Below, piece after piece: positions 31,583 through 45,000 of a DNA stretch of 64,000 nt (positions are counted from its first letter, which is position 1; each line of letters begins with the position of its first letter). A program made the position numbers and the translations under genes. This stretch comes from Hyphodiscus hymeniophilus (Eukaryota > Ascomycota > Leotiomycetes > Helotiales > Hyphodiscaceae). The stretch spans positions 992,001 to 1,056,000 of the forward strand of contig VNKQ01000008.1 of the NCBI GenBank assembly GCA_016508695.1, given 5' to 3'. The notes under the pieces were generated by a model. That model saw only the letters and a list, made by a program, of their open reading frames with translations. It was not told the DNA's origin and ran no database searches.

Positions 31583-34160
31583 ACACCGAGTATGATTTGT
31601 ACATACCCGTATAGTTTTAAAAAGGCTGAAGGTCGGCAAAACCTGGTGACAGTGAATTACAGGTCGTACGGTTCGAAGCAAGAGCAGTCTGCCTTTCGTA
31701 TGCTTTCATTTTTAAAACATGGTCTTTCATGGTAGGCTGGAAGCCAAGGGGACTCATGACTAAACCCATCTTGAAAATCCCTCTCAGGCCAAAGCTGTGA
31801 GCAGCTTACCACTCACCACCCAGGAAGTCATTGATAAGCCTCGTGAAGTACTGGACCAAAACCCAATGCCCGTCATCGGACATGTAATTTGGAATGCATG
31901 TGGCATCTTCTGTCACAAATGGAAGCGATTGACGGTAGGAACTCTCAAATCTCACATCATTTTGCTACCAGTGTTGGGACACAGATCTCTCCGAGACGAT
32001 CATAGGATGCCCGCAGTCGCGATAGTCTCATACTTGGTGGATGTCTCTATCAATGCAGTGATCCCAGCCCCAACGTCCGTCACACCAACAAAAACAGACA
32101 ATTTTGTCCCCCCGGATATTTGCTCGGTAAGTTCGTGGATCCTATCCCACCGCGCCTTCCCTGCCGCTTTGAATGTCCCGGACGGTTGGAATTATAGTCT
32201 GAGGAGGTTCTTCATCGTGAGCTATTGATCCGTCCTAGGTCTGTTGAGAGAGTGAAGCTCTGCCTTGGTTATGAGGTCGGCACTTACCTGGATTGTCAAG
32301 GTCGAAACTCAATTGGTACCATGGTATGTGATTTATTTACTTTTCAATTTCTCGAGACAAATACACATATCACTGTGTTCTGCTATAAGGTTGACGAACC
32401 ATTGTATGGCCACGAGTTAGATTGCATTGGGCGTCATAGATTTCTCGACCGCTTTCAAGTGAGAGCACTGCTCAAGGACCGCTTTATCGAGCTTTTTCTG
32501 CAGGTAACATCTTGATAAATAATCTCCAATACTAATCGATGAGTGAATAGGGATGGATTGCATCTATGCATCTGGGCCATCCTCATAATTTCAACTGACC
32601 AATTCCATGCTATCAAAGATTAGATTCAGGTCATTGCGTAATACGTAGCACTCGAATCACTTCTGCTGAAACTCATATCGGTATGATATACAATTTTCGC
32701 AAGAAAGTCAGTACTGAAGGAAACGCTATGTTGCATACTTCAAGACATCACTAGAGCTTGACTGATAGTTTGAGGGATCGAACAATGGCCTGCGACTTGC
32801 AAGCTTTGGTACTTGGGAATGACGGGGTTGACCTGGGGTGTGTAAGAGCATCAGATAATGGTAATCACTCCTCCACGAGATCTCAATCAGGCAAGTCCAG
32901 CAACCTCATCACCAACTGTAGCGTCCTTCTCTGCCAGCTGGTGAAGAGGTATGAGGAACCGAGGATGTCTTCCTACCAAGGAGTGATTACACACTACCAG
33001 AGCCAATGTCCAAATCCAACTAGCTTGTTTACCCCTTGCCTTCCTGTATTCATTCAGGAGTCGGAAGACGTGGATGATCTGACCTTCCCAGCACGTGCTT
33101 CCCCTTTCAAGGGTCCAGATGCGTTCCTGTCTGCTAGTAATCTGATACGCCACCTTTGATGGGACTTCCAGGTTCGTCCTCCGCGTCTAATCTCGTGTCC
33201 AATCCAATCCCAGCCGTCTCAGGGGTAATCGCTAAAGCCACACCTACATGGCGTTCAGCCTTGTCCTCTTCAAGCGTTCGCACTGGTGCATCTTGTTTAT
33301 CATAATCGCTGCCCAGTATCGAGAGATTGATCGATTCGAGCCTTGCGATCATGCCCCGTCTCCGCTATCTTTCTGACCAGTACTGCACAGTAGAAAGGAG
33401 GGACAGGACCGTATTTGGGTTTCATGAAAAGTAAGCACAGAAACCTTCCTTAGATTCCGATCGGAAGAGGTTGTTTTATGTGCAGAGCAAGATAGATTTA
33501 TATCTTCTTCTCTGTCCTCCACTTCCCCAGACCGGGACGGGGGTGTCGAGTAAGGCAGATCCGCAGGATCATCTCATCAATCTTTGAGAAACGGTGGTGC
33601 AAATGGAGAATCCATCAAGCCACCACAGAACAGTCAGACCCAGTCCATCTGCACGTTGTGCTCATCTTACCAGCATTCTTCACTTGAGAGAGATAATGCT
33701 GAGGCGCCATTTCAACTGGCGCGAGAAATCAATGTGCATTTCTGACCCGGGCCCTGCGTTGAATTTCTAAAAACAGGTCCCGCATATCGTAGCGCGCTGG
33801 ATAAGGGGGCAAGAAGATTGCCGGCCCCATGTCTGTGAACTTCCTCCACGGTCTTTGTTCCCCAACTACTCATTGTTATAATCTTTGTCCCAACGCCTCA
33901 AAGGCCCTTTCTGTACACCAAAATATCCCCTTGAGATCTCTTGTCTCTAGCCACTCGTTTGAGCGCGGTACAATTCCAGCATTTTTGCTTCTTTGCATAC
34001 CTTATTCCACGATAGCAATTCCTCGCCCCGTCGAGCACATACGAAGTCATTCTTAACAACGAGTCCTCCTCTCGCAAGACAGCTCCAAAACACATAATAC
34101 GATAGTCTAGACGTCTCACAGTCTGACAGCCCTCGCGTTCCTACTCGAACGCGACGATAA
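31583..34160. other. Gene-poor interval upstream of the GATA gene
   Basis: About 2.6 kb without an intact recognised gene. The left part holds a possible minus-strand coding remnant (listed separately). The open frames at 32758-33352 on either strand lack recognisable motifs. The right part (33000-34160) should include the promoter and leader of the GATA factor, and is pyrimidine-rich from about 33850 onward. Confidence 0.4.
31806..32206 (-). pseudogene. Possible eroded coding sequence, family unknown
   Basis: The minus strand carries protein-like sequence without an ATG. From 32206 it reads through GKARWDRIHELTEQISGG. A neighbouring frame, one base shifted inside a run of six G, reads DKIVCFCWCDGRWGWDHCID. 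After a possible intron (gtatga..gtag, 73 bp) a third segment reads SLPFVTEDATCIPNYMSDD and ends INDFLGGEW before a stop at 31808-31806. The pieces resemble SRR1-like fungal proteins weakly at best (DKIVCF), and I would not name the family. A decayed gene, a mis-called base in the G run, or chance could each explain it. Confidence 0.25.
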
Positions 34161-34456
34161 TACTCCCTTTCAACCGCAATCACGGCTTCCACACTCGGTC
34201 CCATCTATAGGGCTTCGCCCATCACCGATCCTCTTCGTCCTACCTCCAGAGAGCAGGCCCGAGAACTGCCATCTTTGAAGACGGAACTTCAAGCACACGA
34301 TGGACGGCAATCGCTGCCAGCCCTAGATCCGATTTCGAGGCCATCGTCCACTTCAACGCAAAACTCGTCCCTCCACCATAGTGCTTCACTACCACAACTT
34401 CCAGGCCTGGCTGCACTGGCCTCAATTGCTTCCTCCACGAACTCTCCACAACTAAG
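34161..34456 (+). other. In-frame upstream exon of the GATA gene, no ATG
   Basis: After a TAA at 34158-34160 this frame is open to a splice donor at 34457 (gtacgt) and joins in phase to the exon at 34706. It encodes SPITDPLRPTSREQARELPS and LHHSASLPQLPGLAALASIA, which look like the conserved N-terminal extension of AreB-type GATA factors. There is no ATG anywhere in the open stretch. Either translation starts at a non-AUG codon or a further 5' exon supplies the start. Non-AUG initiation and multiple transcripts have been reported for Aspergillus nidulans areB as I recall. Confidence 0.6.
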
Positions 34457-34715
34457 GTACGTCTGGGATGTTGATACAAGAAAAAGAAGCAAGAAGTTTG
34501 TCAGACTGCCAGCACTTCGCTGCTCGACCTGCGCATAGAGTGTGTCAGGGTTGACTTGACTTCGGTGATGGGAGTTGTACTTGAGCATTGTTTTAAACAC
34601 AACAGTCCAGTACTCTTAGGGCTCTAGGAGACCGTCAAGAGCTGGAATTGAAGACTCCGGGTGGTGTTACTATAAGCTTTGTGCAAAAAGCTAACTCCTG
34701 TACAGAACTTTCAAC

Positions 34716-35999
34716 ATGGCACCGAGCGTCAACATAGGATTTTCGACAAACTCCCCTTCTGCCACTTCGGGAGGAGGACAGAGCAATTCGCCAGTAAGTG
34801 TCCCCCTTATTTGCCCAAGTCTTTGTTTTCGCCCAGCTTGCAGTATTTCAAACATTCAAATATACTCCGCAATCCCTCCCATGTTTCTCTCCCCTTTATC
34901 TCGTGATCCTCTATCGATACGACGTTACGGCGACCGGCACTACTGGTCGGTAGCCTTGACCGTAGTCCCGCCCAATCGATGGCTGCCAAAAGCACAAGCA
35001 CAATCTGAAAATTTCCCCTTCTTCCAATCTCTTATCGTCGATATCAGCGACACCACATCGCCATGGCTACAATGGCGAACAACGCTGACCGCGAGACCTC
35101 ACAGCCAACTTGCCAAAACTGCACGACGTCGACGACTCCTCTCTGGCGAAGGGATGAAATAGGTTCAGTGCTGTGCAATGCTTGTGGCTTGTTCCTGAAA
35201 CTGCATGGAAGACCTCGGCCGATAAGCCTGAAGACAGATGTTATCAAGAGTCGCAACCGCGTTAAGAGTTCGGGATCGTCGCAAGGTCAAAAGAAAAAGG
35301 TATGTAGGGAAACGGGAAATGCTACTGTTGAAAGGAGTGTTCACTAAAACAATGTCGCAGAGCCTCTTTGACTCCAATGGGCTCGAGCAGACGCGATCGC
35401 AAGCTGGCACACCACCCGGATCCCTCGGTCATCGACGGACCTCACAAAAGTCTGCGAATGGCCATTCGGACGGATCGAACTCTCCTATCTCTCGAACCGC
35501 GACCCCATCAATGTACGGTTCCCATATCCCGCCTTTCAACGGCCACCCTCTCGAAGACCACTACAATCACCACTCCCCCTCCATCGCCCCGATGCATCTT
35601 CGCCAACCATCGCCTGGTCGCTCGACCTCACCGTTGAACGGAGCACACGGTCTGGAGGTACCTCAAACCTACGAACAGCTTATCGCGCAGAATTCCGGTC
35701 TCAAGACGCGTGTCAGCGAGCTCGAAGTCATCAACGAGCTCTTCCGAGGCCGCGTGACACAATTGGAGCAAGACGAGAACAATGCGCGCAGAGGCGAAGA
35801 GATGCGTCGCGAGTCGGAACACAACCTGGGCCTTCGTCTTGAAGAGTCACAACGCCGAGAGAACCAGCTCAAGCGTCGACTCGATGATGTTGAGCGCGAG
35901 CTGAGCGAGTTGAAGGAGGGAGCGCCTCGTGCCAAGAAAATGCGTGTCGCCGACATGGTTGGAGACAGCGAATCTTCAACTCCACAATCCATCTCATAG
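34716..35999 (+). CDS. areB: GATA zinc-finger transcription factor (AreB/ASD-4 type)
   Basis: AUG-initiated form: exons 34716-34793, 35105-35299 and 35361-35999, 303 aa. A single GATA finger of the Cx2C-x17-Cx2C class spans Cys29, 32, 50 and 53 (PTCQNCTTSTTPLWRRDE, then SVLCNACGLFLKLHGRPRP), followed by the basic tail SLKTDVIKSRNRVK. The C-terminus (about residues 175-270) is a leucine-zipper-like coiled coil beginning TYEQLIAQNSGLKTRVSELE. One finger plus a C-terminal zipper is the AreB / ASD-4 / Dal80-like architecture, a negative or modulating regulator of nitrogen catabolite genes that binds GATA sites in the nucleus. An upstream in-frame exon (34161-34456) and an ATG at 35063 inside the 311-bp intron would give longer and shorter isoforms. 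Confidence 0.88.
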
Positions 36000-37217
36000 A
36001 GCATCTCCACTACCAGGCGTGAAGCTCTTACCCGGACGGTGGCTGTTTCTTTCACTTCTCTGTCAATGATACCAAAATAACGATCTTTCCTTCGCCTTTC
36101 GCTCAGGTCGACGACTCATATTTCGCAAGTCTGTTACGTCGGGGGCTCTACATCCTCTCGATGCATGTACCAACATCACAAACTCGCATTTTCGTTTCTT
36201 CAACAAAATCAGGCGCTCATAGCGAAGGGACGCTTTTCTAATGCTAGTCTATTACAACACGACCCTCACACGTTAAACTAAACCTCCCTTTTCCTTATGG
36301 CCTTTCTATGGGATTCTCTCGGATAGAAGTTACGGAGTGGTTCTCTGGCGTCTACGATGGTCCTCGCATAGTGGCTGGCTCTTTTTGACTGGATGATCGC
36401 TGCTCGGTGGATAGCGTGGAGTAGATATTGGGATGGAGTGGGACTGCTTTTACCGATGAGCTACTTGCATGCGTGCATGACTGCGCGGTATTTACGGGGT
36501 TCGCCAAAATAAAAGTTCATGCTTGCCAACGAACCTTTGCCCCCATTCTCCCAACGTCACTGTATATCGAAGGGTGTGTGAAAATGATATACAAGCATGC
36601 TAGGTCCAAGACTTAGAAATCTCCTGCTTTCGAAACCGTCCTTTCTACATCTCCCATATGAGCCCGCTTTCCTTCCTCTCCCTCTCTATCCACCTCACGA
36701 ATCAACTCCCGCTCACGTAGTACAAGAAACCTCCACGTGATGCCAAAAAGTCCCTTCAAGAAAAATCCTTATCTCTCTATCACCCCGAGCATCCACCAAT
36801 GCACACTCCACTCGGTCCCCACCAAAGGTCTTATCAGAAGCCCACCTGCAGTTTCTTATCCCATAGTCCCTTATCTCCCAACCTCCTCTTCACCAAACAT
36901 GGGGTAGGTCACGAGAGCCGTGAAATTTTGTTCGTCCAAATCCGGCACTTACATGAGAGGACTGGTGGACTGACTATTGGTTGAGAAGTGCTGTTTTTCT
37001 TATTTGACCTCTAAGTATATGTAATAATGTAAATCAATGGGGTATTCCTCCGTACTCATCCATATCAAGCCCAATCCTGTTCTATTCAAGCCACGCCTAA
37101 CTACTCCAAAATCCCTGCTTAATACATAGCCAAACTCCGCCCTGAAGATCCTTTCCAATCCTATATCCAAGTCCCATATGCATGCTATCCAAAAACCAAA
37201 GTAACTCCATACATGCG
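36000..37217. other. Convergent 3' intergenic region
   Basis: 1.2 kb between the 3' ends of the GATA gene (+) and the TOK1 gene (-). It holds both 3' UTRs. No gene, repeat or RNA is recognised; the short open frames at 36428-36984 have no protein-like features. Confidence 0.5.
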
Positions 37218-40192
37218 TCAGACTCCATTATTGGGTTCGTGAAATCTACTTCCCCTGCTATCCACTCTCATAGCCCAGTCCTGCACTTCGGGGCCGTTTG
37301 AATCAGGATCCAAAGGTTCGGTAGCCGTGCTCGACCTCCCTACCACAGTAACACTCTCACCACTCGCCTCTCCAGAACCCGCACTACTAGAAGTCCCAAC
37401 ATCCCTTGTGTCACTATCCCCGAACACCACTGCTCTTCTCTTTCTGATGTCCTCGCTCTCATCGTCATCTTCTGCCTTCGATACTGGAGATTGCAGAGCT
37501 GTGGGAGAATGTACGGGAGGGTTGATTTGGGATGGTTCGGATTGTGAGCGAGGCGGCTTTACAGGTCGCCCCTTTAAGTCTCGAATGTGTGATTCTTTGT
37601 GAGCATGGGGGTCTCGTGGTCCAGGATGGGCGGGGTAGTGGAGGTGTGGATCTTTGTAGTGCTGGTTGTCGTTATCAGATTGTGAGGGGTCGATTTCATC
37701 AAGATCAGTAACAGTTGGTTTCTTGTAATGGCGATGACGAGCATGCTCTTTGGACTGTGCGTGCTGTCAGTCCGCATTTCGCATGAATGTGAGGGAGGGG
37801 GACATACCTCTTTTGCTTGTCTTCTGGTATACCTATTCAAACTTTCACACAGCCGATCGAGGATCCATTCGCTTTCGCTGACGTCTGCTAACATTGGACT
37901 GTCCTCTCCAATCCAATCCCATTCTACTAAACCCTCTTCCTCCTCTTCCTCTTCTGCTTCTTGAGGACTCTTACTACTAAATCTAATCAGTCTAGTAAAC
38001 TCAACCCACTCCTCATAACTGTATTTCTTGGGATGGTCGCCTCGCAAATCGTTCGCAGTCCTCTTAATGGCCAAGGCCAGTTTTCGTGCAAGATCATGCT
38101 CTGTGGCCTCCGCCGGCTCCTCAGCGAGTTTTTCCAAGGTTGCAGGATTCCCTCTCCCGCCCAATACTTGGTCTTCATCCGCTGTCTCTGCTGCAGCTTC
38201 CTCGTCTGGATCCTGTACTGGAAACCCTTGATTCACCCTCTTCTTGACTTCGCGCTCCTTGGTCTTGCGCTCAAGCCAATCACGTATCCTTGGATGGCTC
38301 TCAAGGAAGTCTCGCCACACGCCCTCTTTGGGCATCACGGTCCAATCAGCCAGTGTGAATGTTCCACGATTAATCGCAGAAACGACGGTGTCGCCCATGT
38401 CTGAAATCAAGATAGTCATGGTAGGAATAGCGACCAGCGACCAGATCACGAAGAATGGTTTACCGGCATTAGATCTAGGGCTAAAATCTCCATAGCCTAT
38501 AGTGAGCAGGGAAACATAGCAAAAGTACAGAGATTCGAAGTATGATAGCTTTTGGATTCGTGCTTCAGCACACCAGAATACCACCGCACCTACGCACCAC
38601 AGAATGCCGAAAGCAAGCACTGACATTGACAGAGCGTAGTATTGCTTAAATTTGCTGGTGTTGGACTGTATCTCTCGCATGGCATCGAAACGATCTTTCT
38701 CTTCTCGCAGAAGGACTAGCTTCTCGCGCCTGTTCGTACGCTGATGTTGTTGTCCTCTCTTCTCTTTCCGCGCCGCAATTTTCGCGTCACGGCTTAAGGG
38801 CGCATGGCTGCGGCCTGCACCACCACGACCCCCACCGCCTTTGGCCTTTTTCTCATGGAAAGTAATGGTTCGGCCGTGGACATCGAAATGACCATATTGT
38901 TCTAGTGAAGCCCGCCGCATTTCTATGGCCTTTGCCGTGGACTGCTTTCGAATACCTGAATTGCGTCCTGGATCTGACTCTCGTCGAGGAGGTAGACCTA
39001 GACGTTGTCGTAGCTCTTTCTCACTTGTGACGGAACGCCCGAATGTTTGAGCTCGCATATTGAGCTGATGTTTCTTGATGACTTTGTCCTTTGACATGCC
39101 GACTGCGAATTTCCGAATGCTGTTGATCATGAGACCCAAGAAAATGATGCCGATAACTGAATAAGGGAACACTAGTCCGCGCGCAGTATCGTTCGTAGCC
39201 ACGATGTCTCCGAAACCGATCGTCAAAACTGTTACATCGCAGAAGTAGAGGGCGTCGGCATAGGTGAAACCGCAAACTCTGGCGAAGACTCCGGCGCCTC
39301 CAGCAAGCCAGAAGAAGAACATCATAGTCTGCAAGATGAGCGTACGCTGATCATCGTCAAGGTCGAAATGCTGTGGGTAGTGGCCGAGGAAATACCCAAG
39401 CATATTGATCATGAGGATCATGGAGCCTATTAGGTAGAGACATGCTGCAATGATGGCGTGCCAAAAACCTTGCGAATAAGTCTCACCAGGTCTCACTGGG
39501 GCATCGTGCTCATTCATAGCAACACATATTGCAATTAGAATGCCCGTAGCAAAGTACCTAGAACGTTGGAGGTTAGCACTTGCCTGGTAAGGAGCGGAGT
39601 ATGGGACCTCATCGTATCGATGTTACTTACCATGCAATGATTGTCAAGGGGAGCGCAACAATATATCTAACCCGCTTTGTGAAGTTCAATAACAAGGCAA
39701 AATTACCTAGGAACCCGCAAGCCAGGGATATGGCATTGAATATGATCTCCCTGAAGTATCACTATATCAAAACGTGTCCCCGAAGTATCCGGTCTTCACG
39801 TAGACTCACCAATGCGGGTCTGGGATATCTATACCAGCATCGTCCGTTCCCTCAGGTAATTGACCATTGTTCGGTAGCTTGACCCTCCATTTTGTGACCA
39901 GGGCAGCGATTGAGAGGACATTGGCAAGAGGACCGATCGTTGCGGCGACGAGGGGAATAGCTGTGGATGCAACCCACCAATCTCTGCAGAGACCAATTAG
40001 CACAGGTCCTTCACTGCAACGTCCAGGAGGAACGTACTGAGGCAAATCATCAGTTTTCCCTCGTAATTTCAGCTTCCCGATCGTGAGCATAGTATCTGTC
40101 CGCTCCAGGTTGAAAGTGTCACTTCTCCATAGCGAAAGGTTGGTGAAAGAGCGTCCTTTGCTGGTCGAGAGCTCGCGTCCCGAGTCTGCCAT
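37218..40192 (-). CDS. TOK1: TOK1-type outward-rectifying potassium channel
   Basis: Five exons, 40192-40038, 39983-39810, 39750-39631, 39557-37808 and 37763-37218, with introns of 54, 59, 73 and 44 bp, give 914 aa. Splicing yields eight hydrophobic segments: four before the first pore (QDWWVASTAIPLVAATIGPL, EIIFNAISLACGFLGNFALL, YFATGILIAICVAM and the helix after MNEHDAPVRPGETYSQ), then further helices around and after the pores. Two potassium selectivity filters are intact: TIGFGD near residues 262-267 and TIGYGD near 502-507. Eight helices with two pore loops is the unique fungal TOK architecture, a plasma-membrane channel that lets K+ out on depolarisation. The cytoplasmic loop between the pores is long and basic. 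The C-terminal tail is unusually histidine-rich (DPHLHYPAHPGPRDPHAHKE). Confidence 0.95.
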
Positions 40193-42016
40193 TGATCTTG
40201 TAATCGACCCCGCTAGAGCTTATGCATGGTTTCGTACACATTCGCCTCCCAAATTTGAAGGGTCCACCAGGTCTGCTGCTTTGATTGCCTGTTCCGGTAG
40301 AGGTTTCGCAAGGTGCCGTCAAACCCAGGGTACAGTAGAGTAGCGCTGCAGCTGTCGTATGTATCCGTATGTATTCGCAGTCGCCGATGCAGTCGCGAGA
40401 AGAGAGGCCGGTGTCCTTGAGTGAGAGCTCAGATCTACCTTATACTTATGTGCAATTGGAAGAACAAAGACTGACGGCGGGTTGAGGGCAGATGATAACA
40501 GAGATATGAACCGCGTTGTGGGCATTCTTGGTCAAAGTCTCGAGTTCGAGCAAGCCACCAACATTGCAAAGGCTTGGCACCGATTGGAGCTTGTCGAATC
40601 CACCCACGCGGGGTGGAAGGGTGCATGCATACAGTACATGCAACCATGACCACAGACAGTCGAGGGAGAATAGACGCTCGGAATCGTGTCTCATCTCTTC
40701 GTCCTTCTGTACAGTGTGCCAGGATTGAGACTTCTCGACATCTATAGCTGGATGATCTGGATCTGCGAATAGCCTCACCGGATCTTAGACTTGATATCTT
40801 CGTGGGATCTCCTGCTCTCTTCCTCTTATTGGTTTTGACCGGCGCAGCTCCTAGAGTTATTCTTGTGTATCCTCCAATCTTGGAGTCGACGCTGATCTAG
40901 ATCTCCCACATGTGTGGGGTAGCCGGTCCGACAAGATCTCCAGATATCCGATTGCCAAGGTGCCAAGGGGGCAATGCACTTCTTCTGAAGCTTCTCTGAA
41001 CCTCATTTCACTGTCGTTCGAGTAATCATCCTCATGGAATCCCCTGCATCGGCATTGAATAGTGATGCTATTACCAATGTGGCTGCGCAAAGCGAGATAA
41101 GGCTTGATGAACTCGTGGAAATGAGGGATACACAACCCACCCCGTGGATATCGAATGTGGCAGAGATAGGCGTTTGCAGGGGACAGAGCTCGAAGACTCG
41201 TTTTGTACCGCACAGGTGTTCGAGTATCGAACCTCAAGACTTCAGGCCCTGTCCTTGGTGTACTCTAATTGAACATTCAGACGATACGTCTACCTAGAGA
41301 AACTATTCAGTGCTGCGAGACACCCCCAACAAGATACAAAATCTCTTGAGGGCATTTTCTGCTCCCGCGACAGATATGAAACCGTTCGGGTTGAGCTTAG
41401 GCTACTGAAGATCAACCAAGTTCCTAGCTGCTGTGCTCGCCTTCAAGAGTGGGGAGGACATCGGTCTCACTGACTTAAGTAGACATAGTTCTAAATATAA
41501 CATTAATCTTGGAGGTTCTCTCCCTTACCTATAATTATTCCTAGACCTATTGTGCATGACATCCAGCGAGTTCAGGTAGAGTCTGGATAGCTAAGAAGCT
41601 CTCGACATATTCTTTGAGACGGGAGATTAGATGAAATCACATTCAATTTACAAGACGGGTCTAATTTGGCTCGAGAGATCTGATGCTTGACTGCACGACA
41701 AAAGCAAGGTCGGTTTCCTTGAGAAAGCTGTGTATCAGTGAACATTAAGTGTCTCTATGCCGAAAGAGGGGATTTTGACTTCGTCAAACTCCAGTACTGA
41801 TACGATTCACTTACCAAAATCAGGTCTCGGAAGAGATTGAAGTGCTTTAGATGGCTCATGTGGATTATAATGTGAGCTCACAAGCGGTCAGAGGGCCATT
41901 GAGGGGACGCATCTTTTGAAAGGAGTATTTCATAAATCATACATTGTCAATGCCAGCATCTGTCGATCGTACCACAAAATATTGCTCAAACCTGGATTTC
42001 AGATACTTTGTATCGC
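40193..42016. other. Intergenic region upstream of TOK1
   Basis: 1.8 kb holding the TOK1 promoter and the 3' end of the disrupted giant gene. The open frames at 40446-41297 show no recognisable motif. Nothing else was seen. Confidence 0.5.
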
Positions 42017-45000
42017 TCAAATCCCGTCCTCCCACTTTCCAAAGTCAGTAGGGAGAAGAATCTTGCCATCCAAGATCTGACCCATGTGAGTCTTATCAAT
42101 CGCCTCACAGTTCCTCCGAATGTTCGTCATAAGTACTTTCAAAAACTTGACGGGACTATCTGTGAAAGTACATCCAGATCCGGGTCCGACGCTACCGTTC
42201 CGAGAGATGATAAAGCCGTCGGCAGCAACGACATTGCCCTTGTCGGTTTTCCCGTAAGCCAAGCCGAGCGATTGGCAAAGCTCTACATATTCCTGGTACG
42301 AACTGAGGTACAGCTGGCCCGCGAACAAATTTAGCTGTATGATGAGGTTCCGCGGCATGGTAGGCATCACTGGTCGCACATGAACAGTATACAAGTCCAA
42401 TCCGTCCAAGGCGCGGAAGCCCATGTTTGGCCGAGGTGAGTAGAGGTGAAGTGTCACCGATTCCGAAATCTGTATTAGAGACAGTAAGACATTCGCCTCA
42501 AACGGGCTAATAATCATCATGAACTCGACAATATTGCCACTACCGGAGTACGGGCGACTGGTGCTCGTAAGGACCCACTGAACAGGTCGCTGGTATGCAT
42601 CCAAAATGTCGGAAGTGGCAGCTATCTGGATTGTGCTAGCGAAGTCGGCTGTGACAAAAAGATCTCGTGGAAATTGTGTTATGTCGAGGTAGGCTGCTGC
42701 ACTAGTGTTGCATAAAGCTTCGAAAGCTGGTTTGTAGGCTTTTGAACCGGGGACTGGGACGCCCTGAGTGACAAATGCCTTCAAGTCGTCGTAGATTATA
42801 TGTGCTGCTGGCTCTGCAGTCTTTGGCTTCTGTACTTGACGCTCCTCCGCGATTTCCGGAGAGAGTTCACGCTCTTGTTCCTCCTGAAGAGTAGAAGAAG
42901 CGAATTCTAGATCATTGAATTCCTGGCAGCGCTCTATGATAAGCTTGAGATTCTTGTTCTGCCCTGCATGCCCGAATGGGATCACATCGGTCCCAGGACG
43001 GGGTCGATACCGGTCCTGTAGGCTCCGGGCCTCGTCCTCGAGAAATTCATCAGCTAGTTCCTTGGAAATCTGTGCATGTCCTGCGTCACGAGCCTCAGCC
43101 CCAGCCCAGATCGCACTCTGTTTCTCAAACCGCTGGCCTTGGGTTGCCCATAAAGGCAGGCTTCTTCGGATATCGACAGAGGTCTCCGAGATAGCCCACT
43201 CAAGAACATCGGATACATCGATGGTTGCCTCATCACGCTTGGATGATCGTGCCAGGATCTTGGATGCAATCTCCTCTGCAACACAGAAGACGACCGATTG
43301 CCCTTTGCCGAGCTGTCTCATTCTCATACATGCTGCGCTAACGTCAGTATGTCCATCGGTAACATATAAGGATAGAGACTTACCTTGGACTAATCTATCT
43401 TTTGTCAGACTTGGTCCCAGAGTAACCGCCGCCAGATAATGTATCGGTAATTTCAAATCAGTCCCTCTCGTATGAGCCTCGTCGAGGAAGACAAGGCAAA
43501 CGTCGGGCTGCTTTGCGAAAGGAGATGTTTGCCAGAGCTCAACTCTTCCACTCCGATCAATCACACAGAGCTCGTCACTATCGTCAAAGAATATGGCAGC
43601 CTGAAGTTTATCATGATCCTGGGTCATCTTCAGCCACTTACTCGCGACCATCAAATTGCTGAGTTCTAAGATCTGGGCTCCCACATCGAGAATTACTTGC
43701 ACTTCTCGATCCATCTTCGTTACCATATCCATCAGCAGCTCTGCATCCGAGCTGAAAGTCTTTTCCCGTGATGGTATAAGCGCAACAGAATTGTCGGGTT
43801 GGAGGAGGTATTCTAGTACCAAGGCATTGGTGTGCTTTTGCTCCACAAGATCGAGATGTCCGACGCTGAGTGGAAGGACCTTCCGAGAGTCATTCGTGCC
43901 ACTAAAGCCGGTTGTCGGTAGCGCTTTGAGCTGGCCAATACCCCACCCAGATGCTGAGAGCTTGTGTGGGAACTCCTTCATCTCCTTTGGAAAGACGATG
44001 TGGGCTAAGAAATAGTCCACAGCAGCTTTGGCAAAGCGTAGAGACGGAAATACCTGATCTTTACATTGAACCTCATCCTTGAGAGTTATGCCCGAGACGT
44101 GCTGGAAAGCAATTGGTAGCCCTGGGGCGTCCTTAACCCATTCCTGGTACTCATCGCCGGCTTGGTCAGCTTTTAGGAGATGACCTAGAGCAAGGAATGG
44201 TTCGTTGTTCTTTAATCCACCGTAGTAATAGCTTAGGGAAGTTAGAACAATGACAACGTCTGGGTGGCTGAATTCTGAATGGGGGGCAGGACTGTCTTTA
44301 GCCCGGTGAGGAACAGCCAGCTTAGTTCCCGGCAACCTGGTTGAATCGAGACCATAATTGACTCTCCAACGTTTCTGGCCGAATGCAAAAGCAAGTACTC
44401 CGCCCGCCAAGAGACCACGCAAGAGAAGCAGGGTATTGCTCGTAGTATCTGCCCAAAACCCTCCTTCGTTTTCAACTTGCGCAATTTCTTCTGCAGTCAG
44501 ATTTCGCTCCGTGATGTATCTGAAAACGGCTTGGCGCACCGGCTCCGGCTGTCTGGCAATTGGGAAACCGTTCATTCCAGCTTTGCAAATATGCTTTGCA
44601 ATATGGCTTAGGATTTTTTCTCCTGCAATGGGTCGCAGAATTCGAGTTCTTGGAAAAGCTCCTGGCCCGCCCTCATAAACGTCAAGCGAGTCTGGAAAGT
44701 TTGTCTTTACCAATGGCACAAATTTCCTGACGAGGCCCAGCACATGATGAATACATATCCATCGGTCGGGACTGAGTTCAATAGGCCGCTGTATGCCCAT
44801 TGTATAGATCAATTCAAATTTAACACTGAAATTCTCATCACTCTCATCAACAAGATCGCGGGATGATGTATCGAAGAAGTCCTGGGTACTCAGCAGGGAT
44901 CTGCCAACAACCTCCTTGCCTGTGATCAAACACTCCAGACCCATCAGTTTGAATGATAAGATGTGCTCGGGCTGGATAAGGAGAATGCCGCCGCTTTCCA

